NCBI GenBank assembly: GCA_030141605.1
Contig: JAQGDQ010000229.1
Location: 2,501-66,500, forward strand
Origin: Tubiluchus corallicola
Lineage: Eukaryota > Priapulida > Priapulimorpha > Priapulimorphida > Tubiluchidae
Direction: 5' to 3'
DNA: 64,000 nucleotides
Shown here: positions 48,051 through 58,509 of the stretch, one piece after another
Position numbering within the stretch: the first letter of the stretch is position 1
Layout: every line of letters begins with the position of its first letter
Position numbers and translations under genes: made by a program
Notes under the pieces: model-generated
Databases searched by the model: none
Told to the model about the DNA's origin: nothing
The model's input: the letters and a program-made list of their open reading frames with translations, nothing else

Positions 48051-49022
48051 AGATTCGTATAGATTCGGTGTAGATTCGTATAACTTTATCGTGTAAGTTA
48101 TCTTCGTAGCACCAAACTTTCCTTGTACAAAACTTTTTCTGTATCATATTTTCCTAGTACTAAACTTTTCCAGTAATAAACTTTCCTGGCGCCAAACCTG
48201 TTCCGTTGCATGTTTACCTTGTACCAGATCTACTTGGTTCAAGGTAAAAATGGTACAGGTAAAAATGGCACGGCAAAAATGGCATAGGTAAAAATGTCAC
48301 AGGAAAAATGGCACATACAGTGTATCTTATTTTCATGCAGTAAATTGATAATAAAATTAGACTGCGCTAAGTGGGAAACAGGTCTCTGCCAAAGCCGTAT
48401 AATCCTAAACTTCTTCGTTTGATTCTTTTGATTAAAAAACGTAAAACTAAGATAAACAAGTAAACATATAAAAATGTACCTGTACAGGCATTGTGTAAAT
48501 TAGCAAAACACACACAAAATATTTTATTCATTAAATATAATAATAATCAATAACTCACGAATACTCAACATAGTGTTTATCTCCTTTCTTAACCATTAAT
48601 TTTGGCGATGGTAATAGACTGACAAATATATACGTACCAAGTCACCTATAGGCTACACGCATTAATAAGCAAAGCTTATAGGCAGCTTTACACAGTTTAG
48701 CAAGTGAGTTTTCCTCGAAATGGAACCTGGAACTAACTCGTAGTTGTTTGTCCTGGTGGAGATAATAAAAAAGAAGTACTGAACACTTCCTTTAAGACCC
48801 ACGAAGTGCTTCACGAATGTTTTTGCATGTGGTGTTCGGTTGCAAGTTTCGCGAAAAAAGAACGTGTGAAAAACGCCCATTTTGGCACCCCATGCCCACC
48901 CTCCGCCATTTTTTCCTGTGCCGTTTCTACCTATCCAATTTTCCATTTGTGCCATTTTTAGCTACATTCCAAATTACCAGGACCAAATTTACTTGTACCA
49001 AACTTATTCCGCACCGTTCTGA
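48051..49022. repeat. 15-17 bp minisatellite in alternating orientation
   Basis: Three AGATTCGKRT units (48051-48080) lead into a degenerate array of CCTWGTACNAAACTTTT-like units (48105-48240). Then come four units of the opposite-strand form AGGTAAAAATGGYAC (48241-48314). A further array of the first orientation (CCTGTGCCATTTTTA-like) lies at 48904-49020. The centre is unrelated, GC-richer sequence. The inverted arrangement would allow folding. Nature unknown; perhaps a repetitive-ended DNA transposon. Confidence 0.6.
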
Positions 49023-49029
49023 TGTGTAG

Positions 49030-49495
49030 CTATAACTAACGTTTAAGAAATAGAGAAATTTCGATTTAATTTATTACTTGATAATAACTATCGCGAATTA
49101 CTTCTTATGTAGGCATAATGTCCAATGAAGTGCTGAGAGAGCTACTTAGTACGTGAGTACACACTGTAGGTTGTCGTTTTGAACAAGGATTGTACAAAGA
49201 AACCAATTACGTTAATCAAGCAAGTTTGTCGTTTGTTTCTCAGTTTCTTTTCTTTTTTACTCTGTCTTTAAAAGACAGTTTTTGCTCATATTGGGCTTTA
49301 GAGATCATTGATATTGTTCTGCAAACTCGCTTTTACTTCGCTATTTTTTATTGTATTTCCCAGCTTGGAATTGATAGCTTTTCGACACCCAAGATTTTTG
49401 ATAGACACTGCTTTTTACTTGTTTTTATTCATTGGTATTTACAATTCAGCTTTATTATAATGTATCTCAAACATTCTCCAAAATTTTTCTCAGCG
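49030..49495. other. AT-rich stretch with an unrecognised 140-codon frame
   Basis: The frame at 49190-49612 is the longest here outside simple repeats. It is rich in Phe, Ser, Leu and Tyr as expected of T-rich DNA, shows no domain or signal, and its end overlaps the island at 49500. I do not call it a gene. Confidence 0.4.
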
Positions 49496-49499
49496 GTAT

Positions 49500-49745
49500 C
49501 TTGTAGGCAACCTACCAGCTACCTCTTTTTTACCTCTTGCTCACCGGACAACTCCCCCGTGTGTACAATACAATCAATCCCTCAAGCTGACGGATCGCAC
49601 AACAGCACCTGACAGGCGGCACATTTTGTAAAAAGCGAGTACAAAGGCGGCGCGCTTCAGATCTCGCCGCAACCGTAAAGATCAATCATTACTGATGACG
49701 CTGGCGGGTGTGAGGTAAGGACGATTGTTAATCAGCATAATTCAT
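49500..49745. promoter_or_regulatory. candidate enhancer island with E-box/MEIS overlap
   Basis: A GC-rich block containing CACCTGACAGGCGGC (near 49606: E-box CACCTG overlapping TGACAG), AAAGGCGGCGCGC, GATCAATCATTAC and GTTAATCAGCATAATT. Strong contrast with flanking AT-rich DNA. Function inferred. Confidence 0.4.
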
Positions 49746-49749
49746 CCAC

Positions 49750-50655
49750 ACCATAATTATTATAAACAAATACGATAGTTACTAAGCTTATTAATTAGTG
49801 CCTTATTCGAGATATTAGCGAAATATCACGATTCCACGAGAACTCGTGCAGGGTCAGGATAAAAATATTAAAACACAAAAAGTGTTGCAGACTGTTATAA
49901 CTAAAACTTCATTAGGCTTTTGTGTGTTACATGGACCTGTCCTTGCCTCTCTGTACTGGACAAATCTTTACTGGTTATTCCTTTTATTCTGTAAATGTCT
50001 AGGTTAGGGAACAGAAGTCTTATACCAGAGCATATTCTATACAAAGCACTACAGATGTGTACCTGCGTGAGACATTGACTAAATTTCTCCAAAACTTGGC
50101 AACAGTTTTGACACAAGGTCTTCTAGGCAGAAAGGTCGAACGTTTGTCGTGGCACGAAAAAGTAAAAAAAGGTAACAGAAAGAGAGACGGTAGAAGGCAA
50201 AGGTAAGAACCAATAGACAAACAGACAATAGTCTTGCAATAGACAACAATCAGCAAAACAATGACATGAATGGCACAAATGTACAGACAATAGCAAAAAA
50301 GACAAACACTCCAGGTATTTCTGCAGATACGCAAGCAAAGTCTACGTGAAAAATCATTCACATAGATAAAAACAATAGGTAAATAAGACAAACGTAAAAA
50401 GAGATTATAAAAACAAAGGTAAAGAAGCCAAAAGTAAATGAGACAATAAAATCACGTAGAATGGGAAACGTGTAACAGGTACATTAAGAAGAGTGAAAAC
50501 ATTTGGTAAAAGCCTTCACTTTGGCGTGTTCTCTCCATGTAAATATGGGAATTGAAAATAGAAAAGTAAGCTGAGTCATGTTATGTATTGCATTATGCAC
50601 AACGGCGTAGACGAACAATTATTAATATAAATCAAACTTAACATGAAATGCAAAA
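49750..50655. other. AT-rich stretch with cryptic ACAATAG repetition
   Basis: Words such as AGACAATAG and AATAGACAA recur at about 50210-50450 without a regular period. Two frames overlap on the minus strand and are unrecognised. Confidence 0.45.
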
Positions 50656-50660
50656 AATTG

Positions 50661-50740
50661 AGATTGAACCTATACTTGAAACTCGGTCCTCTGGATTTCA
50701 AGTCCACTGGTATTACTAGTAGACCATGCAATCTCTTGTG
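50661..50740 (-). mobile_element. tRNA-Ser-like SINE fragment
   Basis: On the minus strand, TGGACTTGAAATCCAGAGG resembles a serine-tRNA anticodon arm and is followed by a B-box-like GGTTCAATCT (50661-50670). The 5' part is diverged. A pseudo-tRNA or SINE, not an intact gene. Confidence 0.6.
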
Positions 50741-51109
50741 ATCAGGTCTTACAATTCAGTTCTACTATCAATGAAGATTCAGCTGAAAGTTAAGAGGAAT
50801 TAATTCTAGCTGCATGAGTTCAATTTAGGCCTGTTAAACTAACAAGAAGTGAGCACTGAAGGAAGTAGAAGACGTTATTTTAGTTTGGAATTAGCTAACG
50901 AAGCCCACAGCTATACTGAATACTTTCTTGAGATTAGCTCAGTACATGCAGCAGTGAATAATAACAGAATTGTCTTCATAACTAATACTATCTTTTTTGG
51001 GTTAATTACATGAGCATTTAAAAACTGGTGTGTCTCTGAACTTTCTTTTGTCAAAATGCGTCCTATATTTAAAGAATTCTGCTTTCATTGGTTCAAGCTC
51101 CAAGCTATT

Positions 51110-51290
51110 TATTTGTCCAAAATGCCACGTCTCTAAACATGTTCTTATACGTGCCTCTGGTGCACAAAGTGCACTGTGTCCAAACCTGACTGTACCCAAT
51201 TGTGGTGTAACAATTGTTGAGTGTTCAAACTTGCACGTTTCTAAACTTGGTTGTTGACATATTCTGTGTCCAGTGTCCAAGTGTCCTTTG
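51110..51290. repeat. degenerate short tandem repeat (TGTCCAAAC units)
   Basis: A 28-bp unit of the form TGTYCAAAMTTGCACGTYTC at 51115-51142 recurs at 51214-51241 (about 22 of 28 positions by eye), with a weaker copy near 51177. Frames on both strands here (75 and 92 codons) follow the repeat. Confidence 0.5.
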
Positions 51291-51294
51291 TTTA

Positions 51295-52135
51295 AAGTTT
51301 TTTATTCTTAAGTGTGGTGCACGCAAGTTTGTATGCTGCAAAAAACTGTAAAGGAGACGTTGGTCATTTTGTACAAAATTGGTTGAAAGAGCAAGAATGT
51401 GGTTTACTGAAGCAGTACATTATTTGAGTGACGAGGGAAAGGCATGCTGATAAGCGAAGTTTCGAGTATATGTGTTTAACTAAAAGAAACAATGTATTTA
51501 AATGCAAATAGCATCAATTTGTTATCAACTTAGACGAGCCAGACGAATAAAAAGAATCTTTCTCAAAAATTTGTCTTTATTTGGGAAGATGTCTTTCATT
51601 TTTTTCGGCGTCTGCAGTTTTCTAGGTGGTTTGAATTAAATTTGTTATAAGATGCCGACATGTGTTGGTGAGTATAAACTTCTGTGATTTCTTAAGAGAA
51701 AGAAGAAAAAAGCCTGTCGCCACATGTGTTCCTTCTATCAGTTTCTTCATTGAGAGAACAGTGGTTACCTGCCTTTGGTGAACCGTTGAACAAGACCTTC
51801 TTGGTCGCAGCTTGAAAGTCTATTGGTACCATGAGGAATTGCTAAACGGTACTCTATGCATTGAGAGGGGTGATATCAGTCAAATAAACAAGAAGTGGGT
51901 AATACTTTTCTTACCTCGAACCAGAGATGAAAAATAGTTAGGCACCTTGGCATTTACTTAGCAGCACCTGTTCGACCTAACTTATCCTCATAGTTTAAGT
52001 TTACTTCTTGTTGCTTGTTCTACACCCGGGACTTAACCAGTAGTCTCAGTTAATCAGTTAAACAGTAGTAACATTTATAGGCTTTACATGCATACCTAAC
52101 ATTAGATACTTACTAGTACCACCTTTAAAGGTTTA
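51295..52135. other. AT-rich non-coding stretch
   Basis: Nothing supported; may include the unrecognised 3' part of the retrotransposon that lies next to it on the minus strand. Confidence 0.4.
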
Positions 52136-52139
52136 TAGG

Positions 52140-52830
52140 CAATGAAATTCATGAAATTTTGAATGAATGTGAATTACTTCAGTTTTGTCCTCATTTAAAA
52201 TTGGTTTTTTTGGCTACCATTCAAGAGCGGATGTCATTTACACGGTTTTCCACATTTGTTTGTGATGAAACAAACAATATAAAGTTTGTATCATCTATCT
52301 TTTTCACTAGAAGATTAGCTAATGTTAATTTACTGCCCTTTATTGCCACTTTATCCGAAACATGTAACATTATCACTGGCGTAATTGGTTCTCTCCAAAC
52401 CGGATTATTGTGTAAAACGTGTTATATATAGTATATAATTCATATTTACGTACATTTCATTAGGAGCTCTTCAATGAGAGATATTCAATTTTAGGGTATT
52501 ATTTTTAGAAATTTTATTTTTGTGCATCTTTTTATGTCTTGTAGGATCAGCGTAAGTGCGCATGGGCCTGCTTTCTTTTATATAATTTTAATATATGTAT
52601 AAATGTCAAATAAGAAATAAAAAACACGACCACAATTTGTTATGATATCTCCCAGAGGAGCACAGTAAAGAATGAAAATAAGAGGACCTAACACGCTACC
52701 TTGTGGTACTCTACAGGGGAGGGAGATTAGGTCACTTTTAAACTTGATGTTTGTACAAACACTTTGGGATCTAGCAACACTACCAGGGTGACCTTCACAA
52801 TTTTATTAGCTGTGGATGGTCAAGTAAAAC
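52140..52830 (-). pseudogene. broken non-LTR retrotransposon reverse transcriptase (CR1/L2-like)
   Basis: Reading the minus strand, blocks occur in family order: DHPQLIKL (52821-52798, corresponding to the VDHxxLL region), RSQSV then VPQGSVLGPLIFILYCAPLG (about 52709-52650), and after a gap VNDIRS*MVAKK (about 52250-52205, a stop where the family has tryptophan) and LNEDKTEV (about 52200-52160). The VPQGSVLGP and LNxDKTEV motifs are hallmarks of CR1/L2-type reverse transcriptases. The FxYADD catalytic box is not recognisable, and the gap is about 180 bp longer than expected, suggesting an insertion. Stops and frameshifts make it inactive. A 90-codon plus-strand frame at 52159 is a shadow. Confidence 0.85.
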
Positions 52831-52839
52831 ACAAAATTA

Positions 52840-53475
52840 TGTTAATTGACATATAATCACACCATTAAAAAATTTTGTCTGCAAAATATCTGCTTCATCT
52901 TTGATCAAATTTTGTTTTCTGTGCTTTAGTCAAGTATTTACGTTTTTCAAGATAAACCTAAATCAGATTTCACATGGTGCGTAAGTTTTGTAGTTTTGCT
53001 TTCGAAACACCCACCCCCTTGCCATCTGCCCCTGCTCCCGCATCCAAAACAGAGAAACAAGCTACGAATTTTAATGTAGCTGTCAATGCACAGCATGCTA
53101 AATCATCTGCCTGTCACGTTGAATTAGAACGTTATTCATTCACGGACCCTCTGGGCCATCGGCTTCCAACTTCAAAGTAGTGCAAGATTAATGCCTTGTC
53201 AAAACTAAGCTATCGTCTGCTCACTAGTCATAATTAACTAATCAATTGCTAGACACATGCAGTCATCAAAAGCCAGAAAATGCAATGCCGGGCCATATAT
53301 TATTTTCTGTCTTTTGTAAAAGATGATATACTAGCATGACTTCGAATGACTGCGCAGTGTGACTGGTTGGTGAGCAAGTTCCCCCTGCCGGGCTCCCTGG
53401 TGCTGCTGATTAACTTACTTACCCACTGACTAGCTGTGTGACTATGACTGCTTAATTAATTGACTGATTTACGAA
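52840..53475. other. mixed stretch next to the retrotransposon remnant
   Basis: A 68-codon plus-strand frame (52974-53180) with a proline-rich part is unrecognised; it might be a retrotransposon 5' fragment or chance. No other feature. Confidence 0.35.
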
Positions 53476-53479
53476 ACTA

Positions 53480-53745
53480 TTTTGCTCATTACCTTGTTAG
53501 CTGATTTTTGGTTGTTGGTGTTGCCTTACGTTTACTGGCTCTTTCATTTTCAGTCTTTTTTCTTTTTCTTTTTTGTTCTTTGTTTTTTCTTCTGCGTTTC
53601 GCTAAAATGATGTTATTATTTATCACCAACCAATTAGCTAAACAATCAACCAAGCAATCAACTAACCAGCCAACCAAAAAACAACCGAATGCCAAACAAC
53701 CAACTAACCAACCCATCATCCAAACACCAGCCAACTAACCAGCTT
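53480..53745. repeat. cryptic four-base-phase simple sequence (CAAC/CAAT-like)
   Basis: The part from 53625 is built of ACCAACC, AATCAACC and AACCAGCC words in four-base phase; the 5' part is T-rich. Frames on both strands with Asn-Gln-Pro-Thr repeats are compositional. Confidence 0.65.
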
Positions 53746-53959
53746 TAACCAATTATAACTATAACTATTTGTAAAAACATTACTTCATACTTGACAAGAA
53801 CGACTGAATAGCGTGGAAATGAACGAACAATCATTTTGCACATTTTAATATATAGAAATAAAGTTTTATTTTTCAAATTTGAACTCTCTTAGGAAAATTT
53901 TAAGGAAAATTTGCTTACGTATATAGGGTACGCCTATACTTAACCTAACCTAGCTTTTT

Positions 53960-54300
53960 CAATCATAGTGCCACCATAATACGAACAAGGCGCTGCCTAG
54001 CGGACGTCCTGGAAATTTCAGTGCTATCAAGACATCGCGTTTTTTCCTACGAAGCTGAAGAAACATACCTTTACACTTGACATGGTCCTGCAGTGTTGCA
54101 AGATGTAGTCATGCACAACCGCCCCAGCCATTAAATTTGTTTAGATTTGGTTTGTTAAATTGTGCGCCAAGTATTTGTCGCGCATGGATACAGAGCAGGC
54201 CGACTGCTGGCAGTTATTAGGCGGACGATTTATCACCAGTCCCTTTGATGTTTGCCGAATTATACACAGAAAGGAAAAAAGCCAGTATAATCAAAGTTTG
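53960..54300. promoter_or_regulatory. candidate enhancer island with TCF-like site
   Basis: A GC-richer block with GGCGCTGCCTAGCGGACG, CATTAAATTTG, TTTATCACC and CCTTTGAT (54242-54249, TCF/LEF consensus on the minus strand). No coding frame. Function inferred. Confidence 0.37.
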
Positions 54301-54309
54301 GTATTATGG

Positions 54310-55420
54310 CAGAGTAATTTGTAGAGAGGCTGTGTGAGGGAGAAATTGAAAAAAAACGGTACTGTCAAAGCTTCTCGAAGCGATCCAATTAGATGGTTTT
54401 TAAGAACAAATAAAATCACTGGTGGAAATAAATAACTACTAATTAAGGCATTTCTAACTTAATTAGAGATTTTTCACTAAAATGCTTAAGAAGAAGGTTA
54501 TTCATTTCCCAGTATATACAATAATTATTTACAAAATGATCTGCACAAAGTACATACACTAGAAGTAAACTAAGAAGTGGTGGTGACGGTGGCAATGATA
54601 GTGGCGGCAGTGGTGAAGACGCAGTCATGATTTCAGATAATGGTGTTTTTAATGCATTCTATTTGCAATATGATCCGCACAATTTACAGACACTTGGAAC
54701 AATAGAAAGATAGCGAAATCAAATTCTAAAACTCTAGAGGAAGATAATAACAAAACAGAATGGTGTCGGTAATGACAAAGGAGAAGAAAGAGGAGAGTAA
54801 TATGATATTTTTGATATTTGATGATTGATATGATGATATTAGCACTAGTGGCTGTGGAGTGGTGGTGGTTATGTGACCGTAATAGTGACAGAGGCGCTGG
54901 TTATGAAGATGTCGTTGTGACTTCGGATTATGGAGCATCCAAATTGATTCTGGGGGCAATGGCGATGCAATTACGATTAGTTATCAGAACGTTGGTACCA
55001 CGTTTTTATTGGTAAGTATCAAAAGTCATAGTTCTTTTGATGTTAAAATTTCGATAACAACAACCAATAATGATGATCATAGTAATAACGATGACAACGA
55101 TTATAATTGTGATGATGTGGTAGTAAAGATGGTGAAAATTGTTTTGGGGCTAATAGAGTTGACTACGCATTAAAAAGAGAAAGAAGATAAAGAAGAGATG
55201 AGAAGTGAGCTGCTGACAACAATGTCCAGACAACGGCAAAGACTGTGATATTGAATTTTGACGTGGACGGTGATGGTAGTGATCAAACATGGAACCGGGA
55301 TTCGGATTACCGGGTCATGATGTCACGAGTCATACAGTTTCACCCAGAAAACTGGCTGTATTGTAAATGTACAGGAGAGGAACATTTTGTGTCTAAAGAT
55401 CGCATTGTTACAGAATTTTG
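54310..55420. repeat. degenerate GAT/GTG-rich simple-sequence region
   Basis: Imperfect GGTGGTGAC, GATGATATT, GATGATCAT and AACGATGAC words recur from about 54570 to 55170, separated by ordinary AT-rich DNA. Small frames are compositional. Confidence 0.6.
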
Positions 55421-55429
55421 TTCTAGCTG

Positions 55430-55570
55430 TCAGGTGGCGCAAAAAACATGTGCCGAAGTTTAGACTGTAATAATAATAGAAGCAAGTAGCCTACAAAGTT
55501 GAAATTCGTAGTGTGGTGTTTCAAATACATTATGTTGTGGTTGCGAAAGTTATAACTGTACAGGTTTTGC
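55430..55570. mobile_element. diverged, truncated relative of the 6087-6536 MITE
   Basis: TCAGGTGGCGCAAAAAACAT, an AATAATAATAGAAGCAAGT block and AAAGTTGAAATT match, in order, the reverse complement of the right half of the element at 6087-6536. Similarity fades near 55570 and the other terminus is missing. Confidence 0.7.
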
Positions 55571-55574
55571 AGTT

Positions 55575-56070
55575 TGAAAGTTGTGATCGAAAAGCTTTTG
55601 CATGCCGGAAAAAAATTAAATGCCAGAACAATGTCAGGCAATCAAAAGTTCAAAAAGCATTTACGTTGACATATATTCATAATGCACTCAATACACGGCT
55701 GCTTAGTAATAAAGAATCAAGTATTAGTTTGCAACAGAAAGGTCTTCACAGAAAATAAGTCCTTTGATGAAGATTTGTTGTCAAGAAAAAAAGGGGCTTA
55801 ATCCCCTGGACTACGGTATCTGAAATTCCCTTAAACACAGAATCGTTTGGTGCAGAGGAAATGATGCTGGGAGCAAATACCAAATTATAGGTATCGCCTC
55901 GATGATGAGCTAGATTCCGTTCTCACCACAACCAACCGCATTAAGTGGGTCCTAATTCAGTTTTGATTTCCAATTTGCAGAGAGCCAAACCGTATAAAAC
56001 AATCACTCATCTCCTTCCTTGGTCAAAAAAACAAAAACAAGAACGAGTATAAAATATGCATTTGTGACAG
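55575..56070. other. AT-rich non-coding stretch
   Basis: No supported feature beyond an isolated CCTTTGAT word near 55763. Confidence 0.45.
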
Positions 56071-56073
56071 TGA

Positions 56074-56120
56074 CGATGAAGACGACGACGACGACAATGA
56101 TGATGATGATGATGACAATT
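56074..56120. repeat. (GAC)n/(GAT)n microsatellite
   Basis: Short GAAGACGACGACGACGAC run passing into ATGATGATGATGATGAC. Confidence 0.93.
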
Positions 56121-56179
56121 AATGCGCTCATTAGGTTATAAAACACTTAGTTAACCACTAACTATCTAAGCCAGAACAT

Positions 56180-56690
56180 GGATTATTTTTTTCTTATAAC
56201 TATGTACACAAAAACTAGAACCTCCGCCATAGCCGACCGCCAGGCGTATGTGAATAGCACCGGACAGCCGGATTATCACATCCCCATTGCCGGATTTTCT
56301 CTTTGACAAAACCCGGAACAGCAATTTCGCGCTGCTGCGCACGTAGAATTTCAAAAATTAATTGAAAATGCTTTCCCTGCATAAATTAATCTCGCCGCCT
56401 TTTGTGCGCAATGATAATGGATTCTCTTTGCACTTGGACAGGTAATGGCAGCAGCACATTTCTTCTAAAATCTGCAAATTTATTATAGAAAGAAACCGCT
56501 TGACAGATGTACAAGTTATACATGCCTATCAATATTTTTGCCTCTGACAGGCCCGGGTCTGTACATGGGTGTTTGGCGAGGCGGTTTTCCGCTATAAGTG
56601 GCATTAGCATGACAGCCGATTCATCACCAGCCTTTGAGCTCGAACCGCAAAATGTGTCGGTTTTCAACCAGCTCGTTTGAGAGAGAGAGA
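56180..56690. promoter_or_regulatory. large candidate enhancer island
   Basis: The longest island, about 510 bp, distinctly GC-richer than its flanks. It holds AAATTAATTGAAA and TAAATTAATCTC (homeodomain-type), CCTTTTGTGCGCAATG (SOX-like beside a C/EBP-like word), TGACAGATG (MEIS core with E-box) and CTCTGACAGGCCCGGG. Minus-strand frames of 62 and 93 codons overlap it and are unrecognised. Dense varied motifs without coding signal suggest an enhancer; inferred only. Confidence 0.45.
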
Positions 56691-56875
56691 GAGCCTGTCA
56701 TGAAACTGCCTGGTTAAAAGCACCATTTCTTATGACAGTTATCTGGACACTGACAAGCTGGAAGGAAAGCGGCGTGTAAGAAGGCTGCCACGAGGAGAAA
56801 TTGCTGTGCAGATAAAAAGGCACGTTGCCGTGCCTCAGCGTTGCTAGGAGACTGTCTTCTAGGGATAAGCAAAAT
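56691..56875. promoter_or_regulatory. candidate island with RFX X-box-like site
   Basis: GTTGCTAGGAGAC (56840-56852) fits the X-box pattern RYYNYY-N-RRNRAC bound by RFX factors, which control ciliary genes. Just upstream GGCACG (56819-56824) and CGTGCC (56829-56834) form an inverted repeat with a 4-bp loop. No transcription start or first exon is recognisable, so this may be distal or chance. Confidence 0.37.
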
Positions 56876-56894
56876 GGACCTATTTAACATCCAT

Positions 56895-57275
56895 CCTTAA
56901 TCGGTCTGCTACTTAGTCAGTTGGTCCTTTGCTCAGCCGTTTATTCAGCTGATTTACACAACTGGTTAACTGTCCAATATGCACAATAGTCAGTAAGTCA
57001 GTAGGTTTGCTATCTGAGAGGTTTTGGTTGATTTGGTTGGTTGATCGGCTGACTGGCTGGTTGTTTGTCAGTTGGTTGGTGGGCTGGTTAATTGGTTGGT
57101 TAGTTAGTTGAATTGGTCGATTAATTGGTTTTGGATTTTAGATGCATGATTGGATAGATCGTTTGTCGTTTGCCCGGCTGGTTTGTTGATTGAGTGCTGG
57201 TTAATAGGTTGATTGATTGGTTAGCCTGTCAGTTGATCAGGTAGATGGTTGTTTGGTCGGTTGCTTGGTTGGTTG
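56895..57275. repeat. cryptic four-base-phase simple sequence (TGGT/GATT-like)
   Basis: GGTTGGTTG, GATTGGTT, GACTGGCTGG and CAGTTGGT words recur in four-base phase over about 380 bp without a pure unit, like the blocks at 35290 and 53480. Confidence 0.7.
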
Positions 57276-57445
57276 ACTGCTGTCACTGCCATTGGCATTT
57301 ATGCTATCATACCTTCATCACGTCAGTAGCAGTGGTAATGCAGAAGTGGCGATCGTTTTTGCGTTACCTCTGAGTATAATGCACTATACATTTGGTAGAA
57401 GTTACTGCATAGCAGTTGGTACTTTCTAAGACTGTGAATTGTCTA

Positions 57446-57659
57446 CAGGATGTTCCAAAAGAACAGAGCAGCAGAAATGTGTTGAAATTTGAAATATGTT
57501 AATCAAATCACAAAAAAGCAGCTGGTTGTTAACTTTTATTCAAATTCAACTGTACTTACATGGTTTTTGTTCATTCCATATCAGTAAGATCACACTTATT
57601 GTGTAATATTGGTACGCGTACAGTATTTGTCAATGCACTGTTTCTTTTAGAACACCCGC
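57446..57659. mobile_element. mariner-like MITE family B, copy 1 (214 bp)
   Basis: The left end CAGGATGTTCCAAAAGAACA and the reverse complement of the right end GCGGGTGTTCTAAAAGAAAC form terminal inverted repeats flanked by TA on both sides (57444-57445, 57660-57661). Terminal and subterminal parts match the copy at 59671. No transposase; the 90-codon frame over its right part is chance. Confidence 0.72.
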
Positions 57660-57664
57660 TAATA

Positions 57665-58225
57665 ATATTTTATTGTTTTCGTGACTACTATTTTAGTTTC
57701 TTCAACTACAGAATCGTTTTCCAATCAACAGCCAGGATGATTCCTGTTGCCCATCAGCTTCCTCAAAAAGCAGGAAACCGACGGACGTGTTCTCGACAGC
57801 TCGGTGGTTTACATGTTTCAACACTGTTTTAGAAGTTGGGCCGAGACGTAAACCATGTTAGCGAGGGCGCTGAGATATTAGATGCACATAGCGTAGCGAT
57901 GACAGACGACAAGGAGAAAGACGCTGTTGCTACTTGTGATGATCAAACTGTGGATGACAGCATACATAAACCAAAAGCGTTCCCTAGCTGGAACTCAATC
58001 AGATTAAATTAGGTCAAGTATTATGTATAGGCATCTCTGTAAAATACTTTTTGCAAACGCATCAAAACGAAAGGGATATTTCCTGGATTAGCTTCATTAT
58101 AATAAAACAGTTTCACAGAAAAGGCGTGAAGTTTAATTGTATAAACTTGTATAAACTTGTATAAAACAACGCTGTATAAAACCTTAAAATTATCTAAAAA
58201 TGTTAGGTCAGCTTCAAGGTCAGAA
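57665..58225. other. mixed stretch
   Basis: A GC-richer patch near 57740-57810 is too short to call. Nothing else supported. Confidence 0.4.
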
Positions 58226-58229
58226 CTTC

Positions 58230-58505
58230 TAGGTCAGCAAGCCTGTTGTTGTTGCCATTGTCGTTGTTTTTGTTGTCTTCATCGCCATCGCCGTTGTCAT
58301 GGTGATGGTTCTAGTGAAGGTACTGACGTTAGCGGTGGTAATGGTGATTTTGGTGTTGGTAGCTCAGTGTTCACGGTTTCGTAGTGGTAATGTAACTAGT
58401 GTGGCTTTTTAATGATGATGATTCAGACGACAGTAACGATATCAATGATGGCAACAATATCAACGATAATGACAATTATAACAATAATGATGATAATGTC
58501 GGTGA
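58230..58505. repeat. degenerate GTT/GTG/GAT simple-sequence block
   Basis: GTTGTTGTTGCC, GTCGTTGTTTTTG, GGTGATGG and ATGATGATT words pass one into another. Frames on both strands are compositional. Confidence 0.75.
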
Positions 58506-58509
58506 CACT

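Noticed and set aside
49190-49612. 140-codon plus-strand open frame
   Set aside because: Longest frame outside repeats, but rich in Phe, Leu, Ser and Tyr as expected of T-rich DNA, no recognised domain, and its end overlaps a candidate regulatory island.
52974-53180. 68-codon proline-containing frame as a possible gene start
   Set aside because: Unrecognised, short and next to retrotransposon debris; no evidence for a promoter or splice donor.
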